Positions 1-8,301 of a stretch of 64,000 nt of DNA are shown in pieces. A model generated the notes under the pieces. It saw only the letters and a program-made list of their open reading frames with translations, did not search any database and had not been told where the DNA came from. Origin of the DNA: Parahoeflea halophila (GTDB lineage Bacteria; Pseudomonadota; Alphaproteobacteria; Rhizobiales; Rhizobiaceae); assembly GCF_900220985.1 (NCBI RefSeq), contig NZ_OCPC01000001.1, forward strand, positions 784,836 through 848,835, read 5' to 3'. The position numbers and the translations under genes were made by a program. The stretch's first letter is position 1. Every line of letters begins with the position of its first letter.

Positions 1-917
1 TCCGCAAGCAGTGCCTTGGCCTCCGCCTCGCCGAGCTTCTGCGTGTTGACGGCAATCCCGGTGCAGGTGATCTCCGGATTGGTCAGCCGTCCGCAGGCAA
101 TGGTCATGTCGATCACCTGCTGGATGCTGGGCAGGGCGTGTTTGACCCCGCGCATATTGGTGCGCGTCGGTTCGTGACAGACGATGAAGGCATCGGCCTG
201 TGCGCCATGCAGCAGACCCAGCGAGACGCCCGCGAAGCTTGGATGGAACAGCGATCCCTGCCCTTCGACCAGGTCCCAGTGCCCCGGGTCCGCCGCCGGC
301 GCGATCCATTCCACTGCGCCCGAGATGAAATCCGCTGCCACCGCGTCGATCGCGGCACCTCTGCCGGAAATGAACACCCCGGTCTGGCCTGTGGCACGGA
401 AATCCGCATCCATGCCGCGTGCCCGCATTTCACGTTCCAGCGCAAGTGCTGTGTATTTCTTGCCCACGGAGCAGTCGGTGCCCACAGTGAGGCAGCGCAG
501 GCCCGGACGCTTGGTGCCCTTGCCGGTGTCGAAGCGATGATCGGAAAACCGCACGTCGTGCAACCTGGCACCGCTGCGCTCCGCCGCAGCCCGGATCTCC
601 GGTATCGACGCCAACCGGGTGTGCAGACCGGTCGCCACGTCAAGCCCGGCATCAAGCGCGGCCACAATGGACGAGACCCAGTGCGCAGGCAGTACGCCGC
701 CGGCATTGACCGCGCCGACGACCATGGTCTTGACACCCTGCGCCACCGCCGCTTCGATGCTCAGATCCGGGATATTTGCATCCGCCTGACAGCCTTCCAG
801 CCGCAATTGGCCGATGCACCATTCGGGACGCCAGTCGACAATCCCGAGACCGGTTTTTGCCGCCAGCGCGTCAGGCACATCACCGAGAAAAATCAGATAG
901 GGCGGATTGATGACCAT
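1..917 (-). CDS. dgcN: DgcN-like D-glutamate N-acetyltransferase (DUF1611), 3' end cut off by window
   Basis: The minus-strand reading frame is open from an ATG at 917 to the window edge (305 codons seen). It begins MVINPPYLIFLGDVPDALAA and carries the DUF1611 hallmarks: GIVDWRPEW near residue 25, a glycine-rich loop GTDCSVGKKYTA in the middle of the protein, and later the segments DLVEGQGSLFHP and VCHEPTRTNMRG. The family includes DgcN, the D-glutamate N-acetyltransferase that works with the racemase DgcA to convert D-Glu to L-Glu through N-acetyl intermediates. Family members are about 335-340 residues, so roughly 30 residues are missing. A GGAG lies just upstream of the ATG. The expected partner dgcA would lie beyond the left edge. 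Family assignment is good; the exact substrate is inferred. Confidence 0.8.
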   Translation of the reverse strand, partial: MVINPPYLIFLGDVPDALAAKTGLGIVDWRPEWCIGQLRLEGCQADANIPDLSIEAAVAQGVKTMVVGAVNAGGVLPAHWVSSIVAALDAGLDVATGLHTRLASIPEIRAAAERSGARLHDVRFSDHRFDTGKGTKRPGLRCLTVGTDCSVGKKYTALALEREMRARGMDADFRATGQTGVFISGRGAAIDAVAADFISGAVEWIAPAADPGHWDLVEGQGSLFHPSFAGVSLGLLHGAQADAFIVCHEPTRTNMRGVKHALPSIQQVIDMTIACGRLTNPEITCTGIAVNTQKLGEAEAKALLA

Positions 918-1031
918 TGCATACTCCGGACAGGGAAATAGGTTTCAAACAACCACTGTCCTGCCCCATGCAGCAGCCGTCAAGGCGACAAATGGCATCT
1001 TGAACAAATAACAAGGCATAGCGGATTCCGG

Positions 1032-2741
1032 TCAGTTGGAAACCGGCAGGATATAGGCGTCGAAACAGGGCGTCAGTTCGATCCGCTGGTGTTCGGTCAG
1101 GGCCGATTGATAATGCTCGAACAGCACCTTTCTGGCGTGGTGCACCGGACAGGACGGCGCCAGCACCAGGTCCGTCCCGGCCACCGCGTCACGGGTCCTG
1201 TCGTCGAGCTCGGGAACCGCCCGGCTTGGATCGGCACCGATTGCGACATGGTCCGCCCCCTTCTTGTTCAGGATGTAGGGAAACGGATTGGCGAAATCGA
1301 GATTGAGGACACGTTCGAACCGGCGCCGGCTGCGGACTTCCAGCCCCTTGATCGCCACTGCCGCTGCCTGCATTTCCTTGAGCAGCAGATACTGGTAATC
1401 CGGGTCCGAAAACAGCAGGAACGAAGGCAGCGCCTCGGTTTCGGCAAGCGCGTCGTAGGCGTCGCGGTGGGCGATGTAGATCCCGCGCATCCGCTGCGCC
1501 CGCTCGACGAAGATATCCTTGGCCGACACCTGGCCGATCGGTCCCAGATCCGGCGCATCAAGCTCGACATAGCCGGGCGACACCGCAAGCGCCCGCGCAG
1601 CCTTGTGCAGCACTGTGCTCACAGGCGGCACCACCGTGAAGCCGATCAGCACCAGGATGACCATGCGGTAGCGCCCATAACCGTCTCTCAGCCGCATGAG
1701 GATTGCCAGAAGCGCCGGCCAGACCATCAGGAAGGCCTGGCTGCCGGTGTTTTGGGTCTCGTAGAACAGCCCACAGACCAGCAGCAGTCCGACCCAGAAC
1801 CAGTCCGCATCAATCAGCCGCGCGATCCGGGTGGCGCCAGCGCGGCCACCGGCTGCGGGATTGCCGCTCAGGGCCGCGATCAGCAACACCATCGCCAGAG
1901 CCCCGCCAGCGCCGAAAACGTTGAAATGCAGCGACGCGGCAGTCAGGAACCGGGGCAGCAGCGCACCAGTGTTCTGCGAGGCCAGCACCACGATGTCCTG
2001 CACATAGGGCACCACCAGCCCGGTGGTCAGTTCGGCAATGCCACTTACGCCGACGCAGATCAGCGCGGTGGTGAGTGCGGTTGCAATGCGGATCCGCCCG
2101 AGTACGACCCCGAACAGCAGGATCGGCCCGGCGGCCAGGAATGCCGTGATCTTGCAGAACGCCAGCGCCAGCACCAGCACGCTCAACAGCACTGTCTGGA
2201 TTATCGCTCCCCGCACGAACAGCACCGTCACCGCCACCAGATAGTTCAGATGCGCGCCGTGCCGGTTGTAGATGCCGAAGGCGTCGGTGCCCGGATAGGG
2301 ATAGAAATGCACCAGATTGTAGGGCAGCAGGGTAAACAACATCCACGGGATGAGCAGCCAGAAGGCCAGCTTGCCGCGGCCGCCCCGGGCAACATCCCAC
2401 AGGATCAGCGCCATCACCGGCGCCGTCACCGGCAGCCAGATCCACTGCGTCATCAAGACCGGTTGGGCCTGGGGAAACAGCCAATTGGAGAAGGCGGCCA
2501 GGAAATATTCGAGCGGCCCGACCGGCGCGAAGAAATCTATCGCAGGCCACTGCCCCTGCGCGATCCGGCCGATCGCGTCATAATAGACCAGCACGTCCCA
2601 ATACATCGGCCCGATCGGCAGCACCAACGGCAGGCTCTGCAGCACGACCAGCAGCAGCGCGAACGCGATCAAAAACGGATAGAGCCAGACCAACGCGCCC
2701 CGCCCCCGGGTTTCGTCGATCTCGATGGAATTCGTGCTCAT
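1032..2741 (-). CDS. Polytopic membrane protein of unknown function
   Basis: The product is 569 residues if it starts at the ATG at 2741 (MSTNSIEIDETRG), which is preceded by a GGGCGGGGG stretch. An ATG 20 codons upstream is also open. After a short cytoplasmic N-terminus there are about ten hydrophobic segments up to residue ~370, then a soluble C-terminal region of about 180 residues with YLLLKEMQAAA and LNLDFANPFPYILNKKGAD. The layout (YPYPGTDAFGIYNRHG-type loop after several membrane spans, soluble C-terminus) recalls GT-C-fold glycosyltransferase-like integral membrane proteins, but I see no diagnostic acidic catalytic motif. The gene stands alone between dgcN and a recombinase remnant. 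Treat the function as unknown. Confidence 0.75.
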   Translation of the reverse strand: MSTNSIEIDETRGRGALVWLYPFLIAFALLLVVLQSLPLVLPIGPMYWDVLVYYDAIGRIAQGQWPAIDFFAPVGPLEYFLAAFSNWLFPQAQPVLMTQWIWLPVTAPVMALILWDVARGGRGKLAFWLLIPWMLFTLLPYNLVHFYPYPGTDAFGIYNRHGAHLNYLVAVTVLFVRGAIIQTVLLSVLVLALAFCKITAFLAAGPILLFGVVLGRIRIATALTTALICVGVSGIAELTTGLVVPYVQDIVVLASQNTGALLPRFLTAASLHFNVFGAGGALAMVLLIAALSGNPAAGGRAGATRIARLIDADWFWVGLLLVCGLFYETQNTGSQAFLMVWPALLAILMRLRDGYGRYRMVILVLIGFTVVPPVSTVLHKAARALAVSPGYVELDAPDLGPIGQVSAKDIFVERAQRMRGIYIAHRDAYDALAETEALPSFLLFSDPDYQYLLLKEMQAAAVAIKGLEVRSRRRFERVLNLDFANPFPYILNKKGADHVAIGADPSRAVPELDDRTRDAVAGTDLVLAPSCPVHHARKVLFEHYQSALTEHQRIELTPCFDAYILPVSN

Positions 2742-2877
2742 TCTGCCCCCGCCCTGATTCTCTGCGCCGCGATAGTCGGCGATACCCCGCATCAAGGTCA
2801 ATCACGCGCCTCGGCAAGGCTGGGTGCCGGGCAGGCCCCGCAAGCAGGACCATCGGGACTGAACCGACGTCTTACTC

Positions 2878-3405
2878 AGTTGGAAAAGAAAGAAAGGATG
2901 TATCCGTTTGGGAATGCATCCATCAGACTGCTCATTCTGACCGGAGCACGCCTCAGCGAGGTCTTGACCCAGCAATGGACGTGGGTCGATTTTGATAACT
3001 CATGCATTCGCCTTCCGGATTCTAGAACCGGTGCAAAACCGATATACTTCAGCCCACCGGCCATGCAGGTCTTGGCAGGGCTGCCGCGTTACGAAGACAA
3101 CCCTCATGTTATATGTGGCATGAAAAAAAGGGGTGCGTTTGGTCAACTTGCAGAAACCATGGCGCGCGATCCGGACGAAGGCAGAGCTGGATAATGTCCG
3201 CATCCATGATTTGTGCCATCCCGTCGCGTCCATCGCAGTCGTCAGCGGCATGTCGTTACCAATGATTGGAAAGCTTCATGGACATTCGCAGCCACAAACG
3301 ACAGCGCGTTATGCCCACTTGGCAGACGATCCGATAAAAGCTGACGCCGATCAGATCGAGCGTAAGATCGATATCATGCCCACCCTATTTGTTGTCACAA
3401 GCTGA
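2878..3405 (+). pseudogene. Tyrosine recombinase (phage-type integrase) remnant, frameshifted
   Basis: Two adjacent plus-strand frames together encode the C-terminal catalytic part of a tyrosine recombinase. The first frame (about 2878-3130) gives ASIRLLILTGARLSEVL, with the first catalytic Arg. The second frame (about 3130-3405) gives RLVNLQKPWRAIRTKAELD, then VRIHDLCHPVAS and LHGHSQPQTTARYAHLADD, with the later His and the Tyr nucleophile. The frame changes in a run of seven A followed by four G near 3121-3132. The usual HxLR box reads HDLC, so the second catalytic Arg is replaced by Cys. The N-terminal SAM-like domain is absent. It is almost certainly inactive, a scar of an integrated element; a tRNA-Arg-like sequence lies 150 bp downstream. 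Confidence 0.85.
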
Positions 3406-3770
3406 GCAAGCAGGTATCGCTCCATTTATTCGGACCCGTTGCCGAAAGCTTGGTAATCAGGAGTTAAGTGGCAAAAGTTCTGTTTATGCTCCTTAGAACG
3501 GAGGCGATTCCCGGCAGATTTCTGCATGGTGACAGCGTGCCTTCCGATGACAGAGATCACAGGCTCGAATCCCCTCGGGTGCGCCTTTTATCCACCATTC
3601 CTGAGCAAAACAGCGAACAGACGTTAGTGTACCTTGTAAGATTGCCGATCGATAACTTCGATCGACAATACGAGCGTCTGATCACGCTCAATAAAGCCTG
3701 ACGATTTCTCCAAATGACGCAAGGACCTTTGAAACTTCGCTCAGGACATCGTTGATGACTGCTCCAGGTT
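3406..3770. other. Intergenic stretch between the recombinase remnant and the lacI-type gene
   Basis: This holds the tRNA-Arg-like relic and no convincing gene. A 77-codon frame starting at a GTG at 3468 has an AGGAG four bases upstream, but it runs straight through the tRNA-like sequence, has no recognisable product and is more likely chance. A perfect 8-base inverted pair, gatcgata/tcgatcga-like, lies around 3648-3668 and may be part of a hairpin. Confidence 0.5.
3509..3585 (+). pseudogene. Degenerate tRNA-Arg(CCG)-like sequence, probable relic of an attachment site
   Basis: The stretch 3554-3585 closely follows the 3' half of bacterial tRNA-Arg: a variable loop followed by ACAGG, a CTCGAAT T-loop and the acceptor strand CGGGTGCGCC. 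Upstream, TGGTGACAGCGTGCC, then TTCCGAT with CCG at the anticodon place, lines up with the D-arm and anticodon arm of tRNA-Arg(CCG). The anticodon and T stems contain mismatches and the 5' acceptor strand does not pair, so it cannot be a working tRNA. Its position just downstream of a tyrosine recombinase remnant fits the common use of tRNA 3' ends as attB sites. The alignment is from memory of tRNA-Arg consensus and should be tested with a covariance model. Confidence 0.5.
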
Positions 3771-4790
3771 TCAAAGGTTCTCCTTTATCAGAATCTCGAT
3801 GCGGATTTTTTCCTGAGAAGCCAGCGGAACGCGCTGATCGTTGCGGGCCTTGAGGATTCTGACGGCGCTTCTCACCAGATGCCCCGAATTCTGCGCAATC
3901 ACGGCATCGATTTCGCCGCTTCGAAGGGCCGCCTCGGTAAACGGAGTGCGCTCGTGCACAATCTTCACCAGCGGCTTTGTCGCTAGCCTGGATATTTCGC
4001 CGATCGGGACTCGGGCTTCGGCGCTCATCACGTAAATTCCCGAGATGTCCGGATGGTTGGCAAAGACGTTTTCAAAAATGCGTGCGGTTCTTGCTGTGTC
4101 GCCGCGTGTTTCAACCGATGGCAGGGTTTGCAGGCCGGGATATTCCCGGTTGATGACCTCGTCAAAGCCAAGCCGCCGCTCAATGCTGTCACGCGCCTGC
4201 ATGGTCTCCGAGACAATGAGTATCTTACCCCTTATCGAGGTCGAGAAACGCCCGATTAGCTGTGCTGCGGTGGCACCCGCCGCATGATTGTCGATCCCGA
4301 CAAAGTCGTTGCTGCCGGCTTTCGGCTGGCCCGTAAGAAACTGGACAACCTCAATGCCGCGCTCCAGTAGCCGATTGATCGCATCGCGAACCTGCGGTGA
4401 TTCCGGCGCCATGATTGCAATGCCTTGTGTGGTGTCTGCTTCAAGTGCGCCAAGATAGGCGGCAAGCTTGTAAGGATCCTCAACTGGCAGACGAATGGCC
4501 GCTACATCGGTCATTTCGTCGGCAAACGCCTTGCTCGCCTCCTCGATCTGCCTAACGAGAACATTCATGAACTGATCTCCATGATCGGGAAGCAGAAAGC
4601 GAAACTGATAACTCTTTTTTCGGGCCAGGTTGACCGCAGCCAAATTGCGGACAAAACCTATTCTTTTGATGGCCTCATTGACTTTGTTGACCGTTCGCGG
4701 CTTCACGCCAGGGCGGCCGTTCAAGACCCGGTCGATGGTCGCAAGACTAACGCCGGCTTCAACTGCCAAGTCTTTTGCTGTTGGTCTCAT
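3771..4790 (-). CDS. LacI-family transcriptional repressor of the adjacent sugar/polyol locus
   Basis: The product is 339 residues. The N-terminus MRPTAKDLAVEAGVSLATIDRVLNGRPGVKP is a classic LacI helix-turn-helix, followed by the hinge helix (AAVNLARKKSY) and a periplasmic-binding-protein-like effector domain from about residue 62 to the end (GIAIMAPES, DFVGIDNHAAG, GKILIVSETMQ). A GAGG lies before the ATG. The gene is divergent from the ABC transporter cluster across a 199-bp gap that holds two identical 16-bp palindromes, the expected form of LacI-family operators. It probably represses the transporter-kinase operon until a sugar or sugar derivative binds. The effector cannot be told from sequence. 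Confidence 0.9.
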   Translation of the reverse strand: MRPTAKDLAVEAGVSLATIDRVLNGRPGVKPRTVNKVNEAIKRIGFVRNLAAVNLARKKSYQFRFLLPDHGDQFMNVLVRQIEEASKAFADEMTDVAAIRLPVEDPYKLAAYLGALEADTTQGIAIMAPESPQVRDAINRLLERGIEVVQFLTGQPKAGSNDFVGIDNHAAGATAAQLIGRFSTSIRGKILIVSETMQARDSIERRLGFDEVINREYPGLQTLPSVETRGDTARTARIFENVFANHPDISGIYVMSAEARVPIGEISRLATKPLVKIVHERTPFTEAALRSGEIDAVIAQNSGHLVRSAVRILKARNDQRVPLASQEKIRIEILIKENL

Positions 4791-4874
4791 ATGCCTCAGA
4801 TATCCTGGTCCATTGAATTCGCCGCAACGGGCGTGATCCGATTAGTTCAACAAAATGAGTGGGAAATCAACTTT

Positions 4875-4890
4875 TGAGGTGCGCACCTCA
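4875..4890. promoter_or_regulatory. Palindromic operator 1 (LacI-type)
   Basis: A perfect 16-bp palindrome, TGAGGTGCGCACCTCA, with the central CG typical of LacI-family operators. Its centre is 30 bp (about three helical turns) from that of an identical copy downstream, so two repressor dimers could bind the same face of the DNA. Confidence 0.8.
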
Positions 4891-4902
4891 GAAATGTGTT
4901 GC

Positions 4903-4922
4903 AATGAGGTGCGCACCTCATT
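4903..4922. promoter_or_regulatory. Palindromic operator 2 (LacI-type), inside the likely promoter
   Basis: The core is identical to operator 1, and the palindrome is extended to 20 perfect bases (AATGAGGTGC and its complement). A possible -35 (TTGCAA, 4899-4904) and a weak -10 (TACGGT, 4922-4927) lie 17 bp apart, with the operator filling the spacer, which would block RNA polymerase directly. The promoter boxes are my reading and are less certain than the palindrome. Confidence 0.75.
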
Positions 4923-4989
4923 ACGGTTTGGCTCAGGAGAAGAGACCGCGCTATTCTGGCGGGGTTGGTTAAATGGGAGGACTGCTGTG

Positions 4990-6333
4990 ATGAAAAACAG
5001 AATGATGAATTCTGCCGCGACGATCGGGCTGCTGCTGGGAGCGGGCCTTGCTGGCACGGCGCTGACGACGACATCTGCACAAGCTGCGGATCTGACCCTG
5101 TGCTGGGCCGCCTGGGATCCGGCCAACGCGCTGGTCGAGATGAGCAAGGATTTCGAAGCCCAATCCGGCCACAATATGAGCTTTGAATTTGTGCCTTGGC
5201 CGAATTTTGCCGACCGCATGCTCAATGAGCTGAACTCGGGCGGCACGCTCTGTGACCTTTTGATTGGCGACAGCCAGTGGATTGGTGGCGCGGCTGAGAA
5301 TGGCCAGTATGTCAAGTTGAACGACTTCTTCGACCAGGAAGGCATCGACATGGCCGACTTCCTCCCCGCAACCGTGACCGGTTACGCGGAATGGCCCAAA
5401 AACACCCCGAATTATTATGCCCTGCCCGCTTATGCCGACGTGGTCGGCTGGACCTATCGCAAGGACTGGTTCGAGCGCCCTGAACTCCAAGCCGAGTTCA
5501 AGGAAAAATACGGCCGTGATCTCGGCGTGCCGAACACCCTTGCCGAGCTCAAGGACATCGCCGAGTTTTTCCAGGGCCGCGAAATCGACGGCAAGACGGT
5601 CTACGGCGCGGCCATTTACACCGAGCGTGGCTCGGAAGGCATCACGATGGGCGTGACCAACGCGCTCTACAATTACGGTTTCCTGTATGAAGATCCGGAA
5701 AACCCCTACGAGCTTGAAGGCTTCGTGAATTCTGAAGGCGCGATCGAGGCGCTTGAGTTCTACAAGGAGCTTTACGATTGCTGCACGCCTCCCGGCGCCT
5801 CAGATGCTTACATGTCGCAAAACATCGACGCCTACAAATCCGGACAGGTTGCCATGCAGATGAACTTCGCCTTCATCTGGCCCGGCGTGGAAGCCGATCC
5901 GAATGTTGGCGGTGGCAAGTCAGGCTATTTTGCAAACCCGGCAGGTCCCGCCGGTCAGTTCGCCCAGCTTGGTGGCCAGGGCATCTCCGTCGTTGCCAAT
6001 TCGGACAACAAGGACGCTGCGCTAGAGTACATCAAGTGGTTTGCGCAAAAGGATGTCCAGCAGAAATGGTGGGACGTCGGCGGTGCATCGGCGATGCGTG
6101 CGGTCGTGGAAGACCCTGGTTTCGCAAGCAGCCAGCCCTTCGCCCGGACCTTCCTGGATTCCATGGCAATCGTAAAGGACTTCTGGGCGGAACCTGCCTA
6201 TGCATCCCTGCTGTTGCCCATGCAGGAGCGCATTCACAACTATGTTGTGGCTGGCAACGGCACCGCCAAGGAAGCCCTGGACGGGCTGGTCAAGGACTGG
6301 GATGAAGTCTTTGAAGACGAAGGCAAGAAGTAA
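4990..6333 (+). CDS. ABC transporter sugar-binding protein (family 1, CUT1)
   Basis: The product is 447 residues from the ATG at 4990, which has GGGAGG ten bases upstream; the frame is open further 5' but that part runs through the operators. A signal peptide of about 32 residues ends in AQA before ADLTLCWAAWDPANALVEMS. The mature part is a type 1 extracellular solute-binding protein with features of this family, such as NELNSGGTLCDLLIGDSQWI, YADVVGWTYRKDWF and GQVAMQMNFAFIWPG. It sits in the periplasm and delivers substrate to the two permeases encoded next. The downstream kinase and the LacI regulator suggest a small sugar, ketose or polyol, but the ligand is not readable from sequence. It is the first gene of the operon. 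Confidence 0.92.
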   Translation: MKNRMMNSAATIGLLLGAGLAGTALTTTSAQAADLTLCWAAWDPANALVEMSKDFEAQSGHNMSFEFVPWPNFADRMLNELNSGGTLCDLLIGDSQWIGGAAENGQYVKLNDFFDQEGIDMADFLPATVTGYAEWPKNTPNYYALPAYADVVGWTYRKDWFERPELQAEFKEKYGRDLGVPNTLAELKDIAEFFQGREIDGKTVYGAAIYTERGSEGITMGVTNALYNYGFLYEDPENPYELEGFVNSEGAIEALEFYKELYDCCTPPGASDAYMSQNIDAYKSGQVAMQMNFAFIWPGVEADPNVGGGKSGYFANPAGPAGQFAQLGGQGISVVANSDNKDAALEYIKWFAQKDVQQKWWDVGGASAMRAVVEDPGFASSQPFARTFLDSMAIVKDFWAEPAYASLLLPMQERIHNYVVAGNGTAKEALDGLVKDWDEVFEDEGKK

Positions 6334-6353
6334 GCCTTAACCCGTGTACTCCT

Positions 6354-6403
6354 CCCACTGGGTGGCAAGGCCGGAACCATGGAGTTCCGGCCTTGCAAGT
6401 GGG
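6354..6403 (+). promoter_or_regulatory. Stem-loop between binding-protein and permease genes
   Basis: A perfect 13-bp inverted repeat (arms 6365-6377 and 6384-6396, six-base loop) is extended outward by CCCACT/AGTGGG (6354-6359 and 6398-6403). There is no T-run, so it is not a simple terminator. Such hairpins after a binding-protein gene commonly protect the upstream mRNA and reduce permease expression; this role is inferred. Confidence 0.65.
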
Positions 6404-6418
6404 ATCTAGGGGAAAGCT

Positions 6419-7366
6419 ATGGCAGAAAATGTAATAGACCGCGCAGCCCGGGCTACCCCGCCGCTTGTGGCGCAAAAGGTGAAGGGCCTCTCCGACAGGG
6501 CAATCGCCTGGATCTTCGTTGCCCCGACTATTGCCATCCTGTTGGCGATCAACATCTTTCCGCTGATCTGGACGGTTTACCTCAGCTTCACCAATTTCCG
6601 AGTGAACCGTCCCAACAGTGACATCGAATGGGTGGGTTTGCGGAACTACGAGCGCATTCTGGGTGACCCGGATGTCTGGATCACGATGCAGGCGACTGCG
6701 CATTTCCTGATCTGGACTATTGTCTGCCAGGTGCTGATCGGCTTTACGCTCGCCTATCTCATCAACAAGAAATTCAAGGGCAATGACCTCTGGACCACGA
6801 TCATCGTCTTTCCGATGATGCTCTCGCCTGCCGTGGTCGGCAATTTCTGGACCTTCCTGTATCAGCCGCAAATCGGCCTGTTCAATTACATCGTCGGCTT
6901 TGTCACCGGCGCGGACCCTTCTAGTTTCTCCATGATCGGAGAGGTGTCTCTCGCACCCTGGGCGATTGTGATCGTCGACACCTGGATGTGGACTCCCTTC
7001 GTCATGCTGATCTGTCTCGCCGGGCTGAGGTCCATTCCCGACAGCATTTATGAAGCGGCGGAGTGCGACCGTGCCAGCAAGTGGCGGCAGTTCTGGACCA
7101 TCACGATCCCGATGATCCTGCCGTTTCTCATGCTGGCTGTGCTGTTCCGGGGCATCGAAAATTTCAAGATGTTCGATCTGGTCGTGCAACTGACCGGCGG
7201 CGGGCCGGGCAACACCACGACGCTGACCTCCATCGATCTCAAGCGCGAAGCTTTCGAGAAATGGCGAACCGGATATTCGTCCGCATATGCTGTCATTCTG
7301 TTTGTCACGGTCTTTGGACTGGCTTCCATCTATGTAAAGGCGCTCAACAAGGTGAAACAGAGATGA
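6419..7366 (+). CDS. ABC sugar transporter permease (MalF/UgpA type)
   Basis: The product is 315 residues with six predicted membrane spans: the first at about residues 30-55 (IAWIFVAPTIAILLAINIFPLIWT), the last near the C-terminus (VILFVTVFGLASIYV). The EAA loop that contacts the ATPase is present as YEAAECDRASKWRQFWTITIP. A GGGGAAAG precedes the ATG. The stop overlaps the start of the second permease by four bases (ATGA), indicating translational coupling. It forms the inner-membrane channel with the next gene's product. Confidence 0.93.
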   Translation: MAENVIDRAARATPPLVAQKVKGLSDRAIAWIFVAPTIAILLAINIFPLIWTVYLSFTNFRVNRPNSDIEWVGLRNYERILGDPDVWITMQATAHFLIWTIVCQVLIGFTLAYLINKKFKGNDLWTTIIVFPMMLSPAVVGNFWTFLYQPQIGLFNYIVGFVTGADPSSFSMIGEVSLAPWAIVIVDTWMWTPFVMLICLAGLRSIPDSIYEAAECDRASKWRQFWTITIPMILPFLMLAVLFRGIENFKMFDLVVQLTGGGPGNTTTLTSIDLKREAFEKWRTGYSSAYAVILFVTVFGLASIYVKALNKVKQR

Positions 7367-8301
7367 GCTTTTCAGTCACCGAGCCGTCGCCGCGGCAAAA
7401 ATGGATCGCCGGCATTCTGGTGGTGGGCTACGCGCTGATTACCATGCTGCCGCTTCTCTGGATCGTCGCAACAGGCTTCAAGTCGTCCGCAGATTCAATC
7501 GCCTATCCGCCAAAAATCCTGTTTGAGCCGACGGTCGAGGGATATGTAAACGTGTTTACGACCCAGACCCGGTTGAGCAATGAAATGGCCCAGGAGCCGC
7601 GCGAGAACCTGCCCTGGTACGAACAGCTGGTGCGCGAGAAGGGCAACACGATTGTCGGGCAGTCGCGTTACACAGAACGGTTCTTCAACTCGGTCATCAT
7701 TGGATTTGGCTCAACATTCTTTGCGATCGTGCTCGGAACGGCTGCGGCTTATGCATTTTCGCGCTTCAAGGTTCCGCTGAAGGACGATCTGCTGTTCTTC
7801 ATTCTCTCCACCCGGATGATGCCGCCGATTGCGGTTGCGATTCCGATCTTCCTGATGTTCAGGAATCTGGGACTCAACGACACCCATGCGGGCATGATCC
7901 TGCTCTACACGGCAATCAACCTGTCGCTGGCGGTCTGGCTGATCAACGGGTTCATAGATGAGATCCCGATCGAGTATGAAGAGGCGGCGCTGATCGACGG
8001 CTATACCCGGTTCCAGGCGTTTTACAAGGTCGTCCTTCCGCAGGCGGCCACAGGCATCGCCTCGACCGCGATTTTCTGCCTGATCTTCGCATGGAACGAG
8101 TATGCGCTTGCCGTGCTTCTGACATCGGGCACGGCACAGACGGCGCCGCCGTTCATCCCCACGATCATCGGTGTCGGCGGACAGGACTGGCCTGCGGTTG
8201 CCGCAGGCGCAACGATCTTCCTGGTGCCGGTGATGGTGTTCACAATCCTTCTGCGCAAGCATCTGCTTCGCGGCATTACCTTCGGCGCGGTGCGCAAATG
8301 A
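7363..8301 (+). CDS. ABC sugar transporter permease (MalG/UgpE type)
   Basis: The product is 312 residues, a CUT1 inner-membrane permease. The first span is at about residues 15-38. A hydrophilic periplasmic loop of about 75 residues follows (LSNEMAQEPRENLPWYEQLV), longer than the usual MalG loop. Five more spans follow. The EAA loop reads YEEAALIDGYTRFQAFYKVVLP. Both ends overlap neighbours by four bases, so the two permeases and the small protein after them are probably translated as one coupled unit. Confidence 0.93.
   Translation: MSFSVTEPSPRQKWIAGILVVGYALITMLPLLWIVATGFKSSADSIAYPPKILFEPTVEGYVNVFTTQTRLSNEMAQEPRENLPWYEQLVREKGNTIVGQSRYTERFFNSVIIGFGSTFFAIVLGTAAAYAFSRFKVPLKDDLLFFILSTRMMPPIAVAIPIFLMFRNLGLNDTHAGMILLYTAINLSLAVWLINGFIDEIPIEYEEAALIDGYTRFQAFYKVVLPQAATGIASTAIFCLIFAWNEYALAVLLTSGTAQTAPPFIPTIIGVGGQDWPAVAAGATIFLVPVMVFTILLRKHLLRGITFGAVRK

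Noticed and set aside
1089-3194. 701-codon plus-strand open frame
   Set aside because: It is antisense to the membrane-protein gene, rich in His, Gln and Arg as expected for a mirror frame in GC-rich DNA. Only its last part is meaningful, as the recombinase remnant.
3468-3701. 77-codon frame with a fair ribosome binding site
   Set aside because: It runs through a tRNA-Arg-like sequence and encodes nothing recognisable; more likely chance in decayed DNA.
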